DNA of 32,568 bases from a virus: positions 64,001 through 96,568 of the IMG/VR virus record IMGVR_UViG_3300036466_000103. The stretch is one strand, 5' to 3'. Within the stretch, counting starts at the first letter, position 1, and each line of letters starts with the position of its first letter. A program made the translations under genes and the position numbers. Positions 6,893 to 13,502 of this stretch are shown here, in pieces. The notes under the pieces are model-generated. The model had not been told where the DNA came from. It saw only the letters and a program-made list of their open reading frames with translations, and searched no databases.

Positions 6893-8075
6893 GTAAACAA
6901 CTTCTACTATCCCAGAGGGCAACCACAACCATGTCAGTGGTGTCTATTCCAAAATGCCTTAGAGTTTGTAGGAATGTATAGTTTTTCTGGGATTTCACTG
7001 TGTTAGCTCGCTTAGGGTCAATACCGAAACTTATCCATAAGTCTTTGACTGACATCTTAACTCCATTGAATTCAACAGAGCGAACCCTCTCAGGCACCAA
7101 CTGCACAGCCTCCTCGAAAGGTATGCCCAAACGACTCTGCGCCCCTTCTACCCTGCTTTTAGATGTCCCATAGTGCTTGCACCAATCCTCTTTATACTTT
7201 GACACACCATCAATCGTATAAAGAGTCCTCCCATCATGCTTTGGATGCTCACGTATCAACTTGATCAGCTTGCTTAGGTTGTTATTACACTTATCTATAT
7301 AAAGATTCAGGAGGGCAGAGGATACATGAAGGTAGTCCGAAATCTCATCCTTACTTGTAAACTGATACCAAACCCCATCACTTGTGGTCATGACATAGGC
7401 TGGACTTTGAGGCTTTTCATTATACACAAGACAAGCATATAAAGAAGAGTCCTTCCAGCCACTGCTCGGGCTTAACCTAGTAACTACAGTTTTATAGTCT
7501 ACATCATACTCCTTGCAAAGAAGCTTCAGAGACAATTCATTACCGTCCGAATCAACCACCACCTTACCCTGCAAAGAAATCTCGCGGAGTCTTAGTATTT
7601 CATCAATATCAGTGATACCCTCACGAATTCGCGCATAAGCAAAAGAATAGGCAGCAATATCCTCCCTGAAAAACTCTTTGATGCGCACGTAGAAGCCTTT
7701 GTATGTGGCATACAGATTGCCTGTCCCTGTGAACAAACGGTTGACGCTCTGATGCAGGAATAAGCAAGTGTCAGGACCATACACCTTATTGCCATCAAAC
7801 ATGAAATCTTTATCTAGGGCTTTACCTTCCCAATCTTGTTCAACCATCCAGCCCCTGAAGGCCATAAAGCTCCACCACCTCTCATCTACAGTGCAACCAA
7901 TATACGTTTTGTTATTCCTTTGGTATGCCGGAGAGTAGCATCTAGCGAACATGTTCTTCCACACCTTGTAGAAAGGACACCTCCACTCAACTCCATTAGC
8001 ATCCCGTATGCTGACTTGGTAATCAGCATCATTGATCCCAACACCGTAGATAGTTCTATTCTTTCTCTTTTTCAC
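6879..8075 (-). CDS. Homing-endonuclease-like or DNA-binding protein (398 aa)
   Basis: GTG start at 8075 with AGGAGGGG just upstream. Residues about 30-130 carry the layout of a widespread phage nuclease-like domain: W-x-x-M-F-x-R-C-Y, Y-x-G-C-T-V-x-x-R-W, a GKALDKDF segment, then KVYGPDTC and VNRLF. This resembles HNH-associated proteins, but I do not see a full HNH triad. The rest holds three spaced copies of a helix-turn-helix-like unit of the form K-x-x-C/W-K-x-Y/F-G/D-x-x-x-x-x-V (near LLCKEYDVDYKTVVTRL, DWCKHYGTSKSRVEGAQSRL and DLWISFGIDPKRANTV), as in modular DNA-binding tails of homing enzymes. Last gene of the leftward operon. Selfish endonuclease or regulator; undecided. Confidence 0.75.
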   Translation of the reverse strand: MKKRKNRTIYGVGINDADYQVSIRDANGVEWRCPFYKVWKNMFARCYSPAYQRNNKTYIGCTVDERWWSFMAFRGWMVEQDWEGKALDKDFMFDGNKVYGPDTCLFLHQSVNRLFTGTGNLYATYKGFYVRIKEFFREDIAAYSFAYARIREGITDIDEILRLREISLQGKVVVDSDGNELSLKLLCKEYDVDYKTVVTRLSPSSGWKDSSLYACLVYNEKPQSPAYVMTTSDGVWYQFTSKDEISDYLHVSSALLNLYIDKCNNNLSKLIKLIREHPKHDGRTLYTIDGVSKYKEDWCKHYGTSKSRVEGAQSRLGIPFEEAVQLVPERVRSVEFNGVKMSVKDLWISFGIDPKRANTVKSQKNYTFLQTLRHFGIDTTDMVVVALWDSRSCLLAPH

Positions 8076-8113
8076 AGCCCCTCCTATTCAAATATAAAAT
8101 ATACAAACAACAA

Positions 8114-8133
8114 TGCCCACCATTTGGTGGGCA
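8114..8133 (-). terminator. Putative leftward terminator
   Basis: A perfect 8-bp stem, TGCCCACC/GGTGGGCA, with a 4-nt loop. Read leftward it is followed by a T-rich TTGTTGTTTGTATATTTTAT tract. It lies 14 bases after the 248-aa gene and before the 398-aa gene. Confidence 0.65.
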
Positions 8134-8146
8134 AGTGCCTAAAACC

Positions 8147-8893
8147 CTACACTGATTGCTGCTGACCCAGAAGTAATCCCTTATCATATAGGATTGCCAG
8201 AGTGTCAAAGTCCAAAGTCTTGCGTAGAGGATGTCCCACTTTAGCAAGGACAAATGAGAGATATTTATAACGTGTCTCTCGTTGCCCCGCAGGATAAAAC
8301 TCAAGACTATCCACCTCAGGCATCAGAAACACTCTGTTCTGCTTCTCTCCTTCATCTAAGTTTGTGACTTCAGCCTTGAATGTTTCAATTCCTTTGAACA
8401 GAAGGCGAAAACCTTGAATATCACCGTTAGGGAGAAGCACCTCACAAGGTACACCAACTGGGGGCAATCCTTTCTTAGATACAGACGGCAGTGTGATCGA
8501 AGATAGTTCCTTCTCTTGCTCGTTTGTAAGTATAACCCTCAATGCATCGTATGGGCGGTGTGGAGCCCATAGGTATTGCCACATTGTGTCTCCCCACGTT
8601 CTGTAGTACCAACCCTTGTCTAAAGACCCCTTCCCGTCGCTGTAGTGTGTTGCCCCTTTAGGTGTCAGGTGAGTCTTTGTAACAACCTTACCATCGTAGT
8701 CATACACAGAGATAAGCTCTTGTCTTAAGTCTACAGGGTCACTCTCAATAGACCCCCAATGCTCTGTATTTGTATAGCGAACTTCCCACGTATCTACCAC
8801 CGTTTGACGATAGAATGCCTCTGGGAAGTATTCATCCTCTGGTGCAAACCACTTGACGCCCTGCACAACTAAGTCTTTAATTTCAATGTTCAC
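8147..8893 (-). CDS. Hypothetical protein, GATHY-motif family (248 aa)
   Basis: GTG start at 8893 with GGGAGGG eight bases upstream, overlapping the previous gene by 11 bases. The central LTPKGATHYSDGKG...WYYRTWGD...WQYLW segment, the later KKGLPPVGVPCEVLLPNGD and the C-terminal TLAILYDKGLL all find counterparts in the 193-aa protein at 13499-14080 (PEGATHYG, GKDLPPIGTTVALMF, TVKALYDKGYL). The two are therefore paralogues. The first ~75 residues are extra here. Function unknown; the family is common among phage accessory genes. Confidence 0.85.
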   Translation of the reverse strand: MNIEIKDLVVQGVKWFAPEDEYFPEAFYRQTVVDTWEVRYTNTEHWGSIESDPVDLRQELISVYDYDGKVVTKTHLTPKGATHYSDGKGSLDKGWYYRTWGDTMWQYLWAPHRPYDALRVILTNEQEKELSSITLPSVSKKGLPPVGVPCEVLLPNGDIQGFRLLFKGIETFKAEVTNLDEGEKQNRVFLMPEVDSLEFYPAGQRETRYKYLSFVLAKVGHPLRKTLDFDTLAILYDKGLLLGQQQSV

Positions 8894-9107
8894 CTTTCAT
8901 ACCCTCCCTATCAATCTGTAGCACTTTCTTAAGCTCCGTCAAAGCAGCAATAAACCCATCCACCTCATCTGCCCACAACACAAGCCTCCCCTCAAAATAG
9001 GGATTACCAATTAGTATTGCTCCAACATCAAAGCTCTCTTTGTTCACCTCTGCAAATAGAGATGTGCAACGTGGAGCATCTGCATAGATAATAGTATCTT
9101 CAATCAT
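8883..9107 (-). CDS. Small hypothetical protein (74 aa)
   Basis: AAGGAGGAAATACCAAATG gives a strong ribosome site. The stop of the preceding small gene overlaps this ATG. The product shows alternating strands and helices (ILIGNPYFEGRLVLWADEVD) and ends in a helix with basic residues (LTELKKVLQIDREGMKGEH). No family recognised. Confidence 0.75.
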   Translation of the reverse strand: MIEDTIIYADAPRCTSLFAEVNKESFDVGAILIGNPYFEGRLVLWADEVDGFIAALTELKKVLQIDREGMKGEH

Positions 9108-9266
9108 TTGGTATTTCCTCCTTCACACATGCTACTAGTGAGCAACCTAACCAATTCCTGAGACTGCTCAAGCATTTTCTGTGTACATGTTAGTTGGTCT
9201 CTGATAATACTCACAACTTGAAAGTATAAAAACAACCTTGTCAAAGTCTTCCGACTGCTTACTCAT
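9104..9266 (-). pseudogene. Frameshifted small gene (about 53 aa if repaired)
   Basis: An ATGA overlap with the upstream gene starts MSKQSEDFDKVV, which then stops after 32 codons. The next frame continues open as VSIIRDQLTCTQKMLEQSQE... to a TGA that overlaps the next ATG. Removing one base from the A5 run at 9228-9232 (T5 on the coding strand) joins the two into a 53-aa helical protein with proper coupling at both ends. This could be a sequencing error, a recent mutation, or programmed frameshifting. Confidence 0.6.
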
Positions 9267-9499
9267 GCGTAATACGTGCCAGGATGCACAATGAAGTTAT
9301 TGAACTCAGGACAGACAGTATTGATATACTCCCTCAGCTCTTGTTCGTCTTGAATGTAGTGAGCGTAAGGAATGTGGGATGTGTAAACACCACTCTCTAC
9401 CTTGTCTTCTTCATAGATGTGAATCTCAGCACTTGAATCTGTACAGCAACCACACCCCAAATCCCACCAACTGTAATCATACAGGATTACATATTTCAT
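9263..9499 (-). CDS. Small acidic hypothetical protein (78 aa)
   Basis: Starts MKYVILYDYSWWDLGCGCCTD with a CxCC cluster at residues 16-19, followed by an acidic stretch (EIHIYEEDKVESGVY) and a His/Tyr-rich end. It overlaps its upstream neighbour (ATGA) and downstream neighbour (ATGA). The cysteine cluster could bind metal. No family recognised. Confidence 0.75.
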   Translation of the reverse strand: MKYVILYDYSWWDLGCGCCTDSSAEIHIYEEDKVESGVYTSHIPYAHYIQDEQELREYINTVCPEFNNFIVHPGTYYA

Positions 9500-9723
9500 T
9501 TCTGTCCCTCCAACAATTCATACTGTGTACGACCAATCCGATAAGTGACGCCATCCACTTTACACCGAGTGCTAGTGATACGTTCTCCTGTAGTTATAAG
9601 AGAGAACTCACCCCTATATGTGTCACATGCTGCCCTAGCTGCTTGCACTTCATTGTAGTAGTAACCACAGCCTGTGAGGGAGAGTGCTACCACAAGTGCT
9701 AGCAGGGTTTTCTTATATTTCAT
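9496..9723 (-). CDS. Small outer-membrane-type lipoprotein (75 aa)
   Basis: Residues 1-19 form a clear lipoprotein signal: MKYKK, a hydrophobic core (TLLALVVALSL) and the lipobox L-T-G-C with Cys19. The mature part (about 56 residues) has two further cysteines (DTYRG region and STRCKVDG) that could form a disulfide. Size and layout resemble phage superinfection-exclusion lipoproteins such as T5 Llp or the Cor family, but an Rz1-like spanin cannot be excluded. It sits next to a small membrane protein. Confidence 0.8.
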   Translation of the reverse strand: MKYKKTLLALVVALSLTGCGYYYNEVQAARAACDTYRGEFSLITTGERITSTRCKVDGVTYRIGRTQYELLEGQK

Positions 9724-9902
9724 GCCATTTCCTTTACGAATATTTTCTGAGTGACATTGCTGATGAAATACCCACCAAGCAACATGTATGTAAGACTTTC
9801 AAACACCGCTGGTGGAAGCTTATCATTACAAAGCATGGCAGTAAAAACAATTTGGAACACTACAGCCATCCAGAATTTACGACTGGTGTATTTATCTGTC
9901 AT
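9720..9902 (-). CDS. Small membrane protein, holin-like (60 aa)
   Basis: Two hydrophobic segments, about residues 11-24 (WMAVVFQIVFTAML) and 36-50 (SLTYMLLGGYFISNV), are separated by a short charged loop (CNDKLPP). Basic residues lie at both ends. The topology fits a small two-span inner-membrane protein such as a holin. Overlaps the lipoprotein gene by four bases. A lysis role is inferred only from topology and neighbour. Confidence 0.7.
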   Translation of the reverse strand: MTDKYTSRKFWMAVVFQIVFTAMLCNDKLPPAVFESLTYMLLGGYFISNVTQKIFVKEMA

Positions 9903-10036
9903 TCGTCATCTCCCCAAGAATCTCGCTCGTGTAAATCTTCTGAATGCCAGCGACATCTACCGCACCATCCACACCAGCCATTGGAGTCAGAGCAAGGCTT
10001 CTCTACGTCTTCAATCTCTTTCCAGTCCTCACTCAT
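9899..10036 (-). CDS. Cys-rich mini-protein (45 aa)
   Basis: The ATG at 10036 overlaps the upstream stop; the frame is open further but without a good start. The centre, PCSDSNGWCGWCGRCRWH, carries four cysteines (two CxxC pairs) plus His, and looks like a zinc-knuckle. The flanks are acidic (MSEDWKEIEDVE, HERDSWGDDE). Likely a small zinc protein; partner unknown. Confidence 0.65.
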   Translation of the reverse strand: MSEDWKEIEDVEKPCSDSNGWCGWCGRCRWHSEDLHERDSWGDDE

Positions 10037-10232
10037 TTGAACTCTCCCTCGCAATCCACTGCCATTCTTTACAGTTCTCCTGGAATGCCTCCAAGAACCA
10101 CTTATTTGTGTTTTCAATGCAAGCGTAATACCGACCGTCTTCTTTGTAGAACCAAGCTGCTACACAAAGACATGTAGAAGGTTGATACCATTGTGCTTCA
10201 GGCGGTGCTTTGTTCCAGTTTGGTTTATTCAT
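10029..10232 (-). CDS. Small hypothetical protein (67 aa)
   Basis: ATGA-coupled to the upstream gene. Starts MNKPNWNKAPPEAQWYQPST; strongly aromatic throughout (WFYKEDGRYYAC, KWFLEAF, EWQWIARE). Probably a compact beta-rich fold. No family recognised. Confidence 0.7.
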   Translation of the reverse strand: MNKPNWNKAPPEAQWYQPSTCLCVAAWFYKEDGRYYACIENTNKWFLEAFQENCKEWQWIARESSNE

Positions 10233-10453
10233 CCAACAACCCTCTTACCAACATAATCCAACGCATTGCACCTATCCAGGCAAGCTTGTGCACCTGCTAG
10301 CTCATAATAACCAAAACCATCGTACTTGTCAGCATAATTATTACCCACATGAAAAGGAGGATTCGTAACCCACCAAAACATTACTTTGTATTGGACGTTC
10401 CATCTCACCTGTCCATTCCATGTTTCTTCAATGATTCGTCGTTTCACTGCCAT
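10229..10453 (-). CDS. Small hypothetical protein (74 aa)
   Basis: The ATG at 10453 is chosen over the GTG one codon upstream because GAGGAGG lies seven bases away and it forms a TGATG overlap with the upstream gene. MAVKRRIIEETWNGQVRWNV is followed by a Trp/Tyr-rich middle and a basic end (YVGKRVVG). No family recognised. Confidence 0.7.
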   Translation of the reverse strand: MAVKRRIIEETWNGQVRWNVQYKVMFWWVTNPPFHVGNNYADKYDGFGYYELAGAQACLDRCNALDYVGKRVVG

Positions 10454-10650
10454 CACAGCACCTCCTCAATATACTTTCTCAATCGCCGCACTTCAGCAGC
10501 ATACAGGTTAACAATCTCTTGGTGGTCAGTGTATTCCACATATTCACCAACATCAACAAATGATTGCCACTGCGTATCGCCGTAAAATCCACATGTGACG
10601 TTGAATCGGCTGATTGGGAGTCTCCACTGGAGTTCGTCTTCTAGCTTAAT
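10453..10650 (-). CDS. Hypothetical protein with apparent ATT start (65 aa)
   Basis: A clearly protein-like frame (KLEDELQWRLPISRFNVTCG through VRRLRKYIEEVL) ends in a TGATG overlap. It has no ATG, GTG or TTG between the in-frame TAG upstream and the body of the protein. The only well-placed initiator is ATT at 10650, nine bases after GGAG, giving (M)KLEDELQW. ATT is a rare start (E. coli infC uses it). A -1/+1 join to the upstream 163-aa gene is the alternative. Confidence 0.6.
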   Translation of the reverse strand: MKLEDELQWRLPISRFNVTCGFYGDTQWQSFVDVGEYVEYTDHQEIVNLYAAEVRRLRKYIEEVL

Positions 10651-11132
10651 GCTGCAATACTCCTAGGTGATTTCCATGGTGTGTTGGCGGCCCTCCTAAC
10701 AGCTAACTCAGGACGACGACGCTTGCACCAAGACTTGATTGCAATAAGATCGCGTCTTTGCTCAGTTTCAAACCATTTCAACCTCTTCCAGCTGAGGTCT
10801 GAGCTTCCTACTTGTAAAGTCTCTACGAGGGAGAATCGGGTTGGACCGTGCAGCCAGTGTTCTTGTGTAATATGGGAGTCATAGGGTACACGAGCTTTAA
10901 CTTTGCGTAGGGTGCGATATACATACAGCAAGTTATCCTCGTTTGTTCGAGATGCACAGCCAATATCTATTGCAGACATGCAGTGTGCAGCTGTCGGAGC
11001 AACACATATTCGGGCTGTTGTAGGCTCATCTTGAGAAATGCCAGAAGGTGTACGTGGGTATAGTGTCATACTCTCGCCCATCTCTTGTTCTGTAATGAAA
11101 TACCAATACTGCTTATCTTTCCAACGTATCAT
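10641..11132 (-). CDS. Hypothetical protein (163 aa)
   Basis: ATGA-coupled start at 11132 (MIRWKDKQYWYFITEQEMGE). It contains several cysteines (ARICVAPTAAHCMSAIDIGC) and a basic C-terminal third (KSWCKRRRPELAVRRAANTP) that may contact nucleic acid. The segment LYVYRTLRKVKARVPYDSHI is the most structured-looking part. No family recognised. Its end overlaps the start of the ATT-initiated gene. Confidence 0.75.
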   Translation of the reverse strand: MIRWKDKQYWYFITEQEMGESMTLYPRTPSGISQDEPTTARICVAPTAAHCMSAIDIGCASRTNEDNLLYVYRTLRKVKARVPYDSHITQEHWLHGPTRFSLVETLQVGSSDLSWKRLKWFETEQRRDLIAIKSWCKRRRPELAVRRAANTPWKSPRSIAALS

Positions 11133-11296
11133 CCCTCAAGCACTCCTTCATACCAATATTCATGCTCTGGAAACTCTTGACCCAGCAGACGAACCTCCTC
11201 AATAGCCTCAGCTTCTGTACTCACGTCTCCACAATACACTGTGACGGTGTCTGTACAACCACTTGGCGTAGTGCGGTAGTAGATTTCATAAAACAT
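11129..11296 (-). CDS. Small hypothetical protein (55 aa)
   Basis: The ATG at 11296 follows GAGAGGAAGACT; longer in-frame starts overlap the Cys-rich gene upstream. The product MFYEIYYRTTPSGCTDTVTV then runs into an acidic helix (STEAEAIEEVRLLGQEFPEH). It looks like a small beta-beta-alpha domain similar to phage cell-envelope or regulator mini-proteins, with no firm family. Confidence 0.65.
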   Translation of the reverse strand: MFYEIYYRTTPSGCTDTVTVYCGDVSTEAEAIEEVRLLGQEFPEHEYWYEGVLEG

Positions 11297-11408
11297 AGTC
11301 TTCCTCTCCACGCTGCTCATCCATATAACGTTCATTCTCAAGACGTGATGCACAATTACCACACCATTCACAGTACCGCTCACAGTCGTGTTGTTCTTTG
11401 CAACTCAT
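11286..11408 (-). CDS. Cys-rich zinc-type mini-protein (40 aa)
   Basis: The ATG at 11408 directly follows the upstream stop (TAAATG). MSCKEQHDCERYCEWCGNCA carries five cysteines, including a CEWCGNC cluster, then a charged helix (SRLENERYMDEQRGEED). It overlaps the next gene by 11 bases in another frame. Likely metal-binding; one of several Cys-rich mini-proteins in this operon. Confidence 0.6.
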   Translation of the reverse strand: MSCKEQHDCERYCEWCGNCASRLENERYMDEQRGEEDYVL

Positions 11409-11669
11409 TTATTCAATCCTCCCAGTGAAACCTCTGTAACCATCTTCATCATTATAGATAGACCATGTGCGATCACAGTCTTCACAGTGAGCGTTAATCC
11501 AGTAGTAGTCATTAGATGAGTCGTAGTTGCCAGTGTCTGAGCCATAGCGTCCAGTCTTATTATCGTGTGGACATGTCTTTTGGATTGCTGCCAGCTCTGC
11601 GAGTAGAGCTTTACGCATATCCACAATACGCTCAACCTTTTGTTTGGTAGTTAGTTCTTCATACGCCAT
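11409..11669 (-). CDS. Hypothetical zinc-ribbon-like protein (86 aa)
   Basis: The ATG at 11669 has GAGGATG as ribosome site and overlaps the previous gene by 11 bases. Residues 1-30 are a charged helix (LTTKQKVERIVDMRKALLAE). Then CPHDNKTGRY and, some 35 residues later, HCEDCDRTW give a C-x-H ... C-x-x-C arrangement typical of a zinc ribbon. The acidic C-terminus reads NDEDGYRGF. Role unknown. Confidence 0.7.
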   Translation of the reverse strand: MAYEELTTKQKVERIVDMRKALLAELAAIQKTCPHDNKTGRYGSDTGNYDSSNDYYWINAHCEDCDRTWSIYNDEDGYRGFTGRIE

Positions 11670-11892
11670 TATTTGCATCCTCCCATTTAACCCAAGCTGT
11701 ACATTCTCTATCTTTGTTCTTCTTGTCCTTGTATAAAGCTGTGCATACGATTGCTTTGTTACCACACCTATCTACGAACGACTCAATCAAATATTGTACG
11801 GAGTGTGTGCCTTCCACCTTCCAGGGAGGAATATAGGGTTTAATCTTTGGAACCTTACCAGCAAGGACTCCCGTAGGTTCTTCATTATTCAT
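11659..11892 (-). CDS. Small hypothetical protein (77 aa)
   Basis: The ATG at 11892 is preceded by AAGGAGATTAGA. The N-terminus is Pro/Lys-rich (VPKIKPYIPPWKVEGTHSVQ), then a strand-helix region with cysteines (FVDRCGNKAIVCTALY) and a charged stretch (KDKKNKDRECTAWVKW). No family recognised. Confidence 0.65.
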   Translation of the reverse strand: MNNEEPTGVLAGKVPKIKPYIPPWKVEGTHSVQYLIESFVDRCGNKAIVCTALYKDKKNKDRECTAWVKWEDANNGV

Positions 11893-11917
11893 TCTAATCT
11901 CCTTAGTGTCCTGAATG

Positions 11918-12181
11918 TCAACCAACTCTCATCTTAGGCGGCTCTGGTGGTGCTTTGGGAGCCTTTGGACGCAATGCTCTACGTTCGTCAATCTTAATGT
12001 TGCAATGCTCTACAGATGTGACACATGACGTACAACCGTAGGAATTGTGGGCATTCCAATTATCCCAACAATAAACCTTCTCCAGTCTAACCTCATTGTC
12101 ACAGAATTCACACTTACACCAGCCGGTGACAAGAAAGATTGTGTGTACACCATGTTTGTTTTCTACGTGCTTACGTTTCAT
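11918..12181 (-). CDS. Cys-rich hypothetical protein, zinc finger-like (87 aa)
   Basis: ATGA-coupled start (MKRKHVENKHGVHTIFLVTG). CKCEFC, then VYCWDN and GCTSC, then EHC, give a probable two-pair zinc site. The C-terminus is proline-rich and basic (RALRPKAPKAPPEPPKMRVG), a flexible tail. Possibly nucleic-acid binding; no family assigned. Confidence 0.7.
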   Translation of the reverse strand: MKRKHVENKHGVHTIFLVTGWCKCEFCDNEVRLEKVYCWDNWNAHNSYGCTSCVTSVEHCNIKIDERRALRPKAPKAPPEPPKMRVG

Positions 12182-12468
12182 TTATCAAACCTCGGACGGA
12201 AACGACTAATAATAAACATCTTAGCATATGGGTCAGTAACCTCTGAGAATACAGCATCAAACGGAATACCCGCAATCGTATGCACACACTTATCGTCTTC
12301 AAATGCATAGTAACGCCACTTGTAATCATCGACGGTGATTGTCATCTGAGAAGGATTCACAATTGTAGTTCCATAACTACGCGCAAGGTTATTCACGGAT
12401 TGTGAATGTTTGCGATAAGCTGCAACCATGTCTTCCTTGTTTGAAAAGAACATTCCAATTGTTTTCAT
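12178..12468 (-). CDS. Hypothetical protein (96 aa)
   Basis: The ATG at 12468 overlaps the upstream stop (ATGA); a GTG four codons earlier is in frame but less likely. The sequence alternates helix (NKEDMVAAYRKHSQSVNNLA) and strands (TITVDDYKWRYYAFEDDKCV) and ends basic (FIISRFRPRFDK). No family recognised. Confidence 0.7.
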   Translation of the reverse strand: MKTIGMFFSNKEDMVAAYRKHSQSVNNLARSYGTTIVNPSQMTITVDDYKWRYYAFEDDKCVHTIAGIPFDAVFSEVTDPYAKMFIISRFRPRFDK

Positions 12469-12740
12469 GGTGTACACCACTGACTGCCGCCACAGTAGTT
12501 CTCAGACCCAAACATCTCACTAAGTTCACAGTCAGGCTTGTAACTCTTTCCGCAACTTCGGCAATTCATGCTCCAGCCGCTATCTCGTGCAACATCGTTC
12601 ATAAAGTCAATTGTCTCAACAAACTTAGCTACAGTGGATCGCTCATCAAACACCTTACCAAGAAGCTCTAGTACAAGATCCTCTTTAGGAACTTTGGAGG
12701 AACCTTCCAGGAATGTATTAATAAAATCATCTCGTTTCAT
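12465..12740 (-). CDS. Hypothetical zinc-binding protein (91 aa)
   Basis: The N-terminal two thirds is helical and acidic (DDFINTFLEGSSKVPKEDLV). The C-terminal third holds CRSCGKSY, PDC, YCGG and WC, a likely treble-cysteine zinc site. ATGA overlap with the upstream gene. Function unknown. Confidence 0.7.
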   Translation of the reverse strand: MKRDDFINTFLEGSSKVPKEDLVLELLGKVFDERSTVAKFVETIDFMNDVARDSGWSMNCRSCGKSYKPDCELSEMFGSENYCGGSQWCTP

Positions 12741-12952
12741 TTTACAACCTCGTCTAGTGAATTAGTTAGTATTCCATTCTCAAGTTGGAACATCCGTGTG
12801 TGAGCATGTTCACTGGTGACTGAGTAATCAACATCATTCCAGCCATAAAAGAAACCTTTCTTTTGAATAACAAATGCATACTTATAGCCGTAGAATGTTG
12901 AAGACCCCATCACTTTATGCATTGGTCTCTTAACAACGCGATACTTACACAT
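12737..12952 (-). CDS. Small basic hypothetical protein (71 aa)
   Basis: The ATG at 12952 is preceded by GAGAGGGTTT. MCKYRVVKRPMHKVMGSSTF is followed by several strands with aromatic residues (YGYKYAFVIQKKGFFYGW), which fits a small beta-barrel. It follows the TOPRIM gene after 28 bases. No family recognised. Confidence 0.65.
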   Translation of the reverse strand: MCKYRVVKRPMHKVMGSSTFYGYKYAFVIQKKGFFYGWNDVDYSVTSEHAHTRMFQLENGILTNSLDEVVK

Positions 12953-12980
12953 AAACCCTCTCAGTATAAATTTAATAGTA

Positions 12981-13502
12981 TTACAACCAAGGCTTAGCAC
13001 CAATCAACTCACTAAGACCTTCCAAAGAATACTCATCAAGGTCAGTCTCACTCTGAAAGCCTTTTCCTGCAATGTTGACTATACCTCTACCTGCCTTGTC
13101 AGCATCACCAATCCCGATAATATCATAAGGAAGCGTGTGTAGCCAGCTTTTCATTGGTTTTGGATGAGATGTAAGCAATGCGAGAGCATTAAACCCAAGC
13201 ATGTGTAGAGCTGAAGCTTTGAATACACCCTCCACAATGAAAAGCTCTTTCTTGCCAGGGTTAAGAGTCTCAAGCCCCCAACATGCATTGACACCACGTT
13301 GGCTGTAGGTGAAATATCTTGCCTCCTTTGGGTGATTCACCTTCTTCTCAAGAACATCTGGTCTGTATTGCTGGAAACCAACAAACTGCCCACTCAAATT
13401 ACTCAAGTAGACAGTTAGGACACAATTATCAGTGTCAAGCACTTTGTTCACATACCTACTTGGATCATAATTGCGTGATAGCAAGTGCTTTTGTAAGTTC
13501 AT
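12981..13502 (-). CDS. Stand-alone TOPRIM (primase-like) protein (173 aa)
   Basis: Residues 85-140 hold the two hallmarks of the TOPRIM fold: KELFIVEGVFKASAL, with the catalytic-type Glu91, and GIGDADKAGRG, with the metal-binding Asp133-x-Asp135. The N-terminal 80 residues resemble the small beta domain that precedes TOPRIM in phage primases. There is no zinc finger at the start and no helicase domain after it, unlike T7 gp4. It may be the RNA-polymerase half of a split primase, or a TOPRIM nuclease. ATGA overlap with the upstream 193-aa gene. Confidence 0.8.
   Translation of the reverse strand: MNLQKHLLSRNYDPSRYVNKVLDTDNCVLTVYLSNLSGQFVGFQQYRPDVLEKKVNHPKEARYFTYSQRGVNACWGLETLNPGKKELFIVEGVFKASALHMLGFNALALLTSHPKPMKSWLHTLPYDIIGIGDADKAGRGIVNIAGKGFQSETDLDEYSLEGLSELIGAKPWL

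Noticed and set aside
9379-12765. Several plus-strand open frames opposite the leftward operon
   Set aside because: They overlap well-supported minus-strand genes, lack ribosome sites and have composition of antisense shadows.
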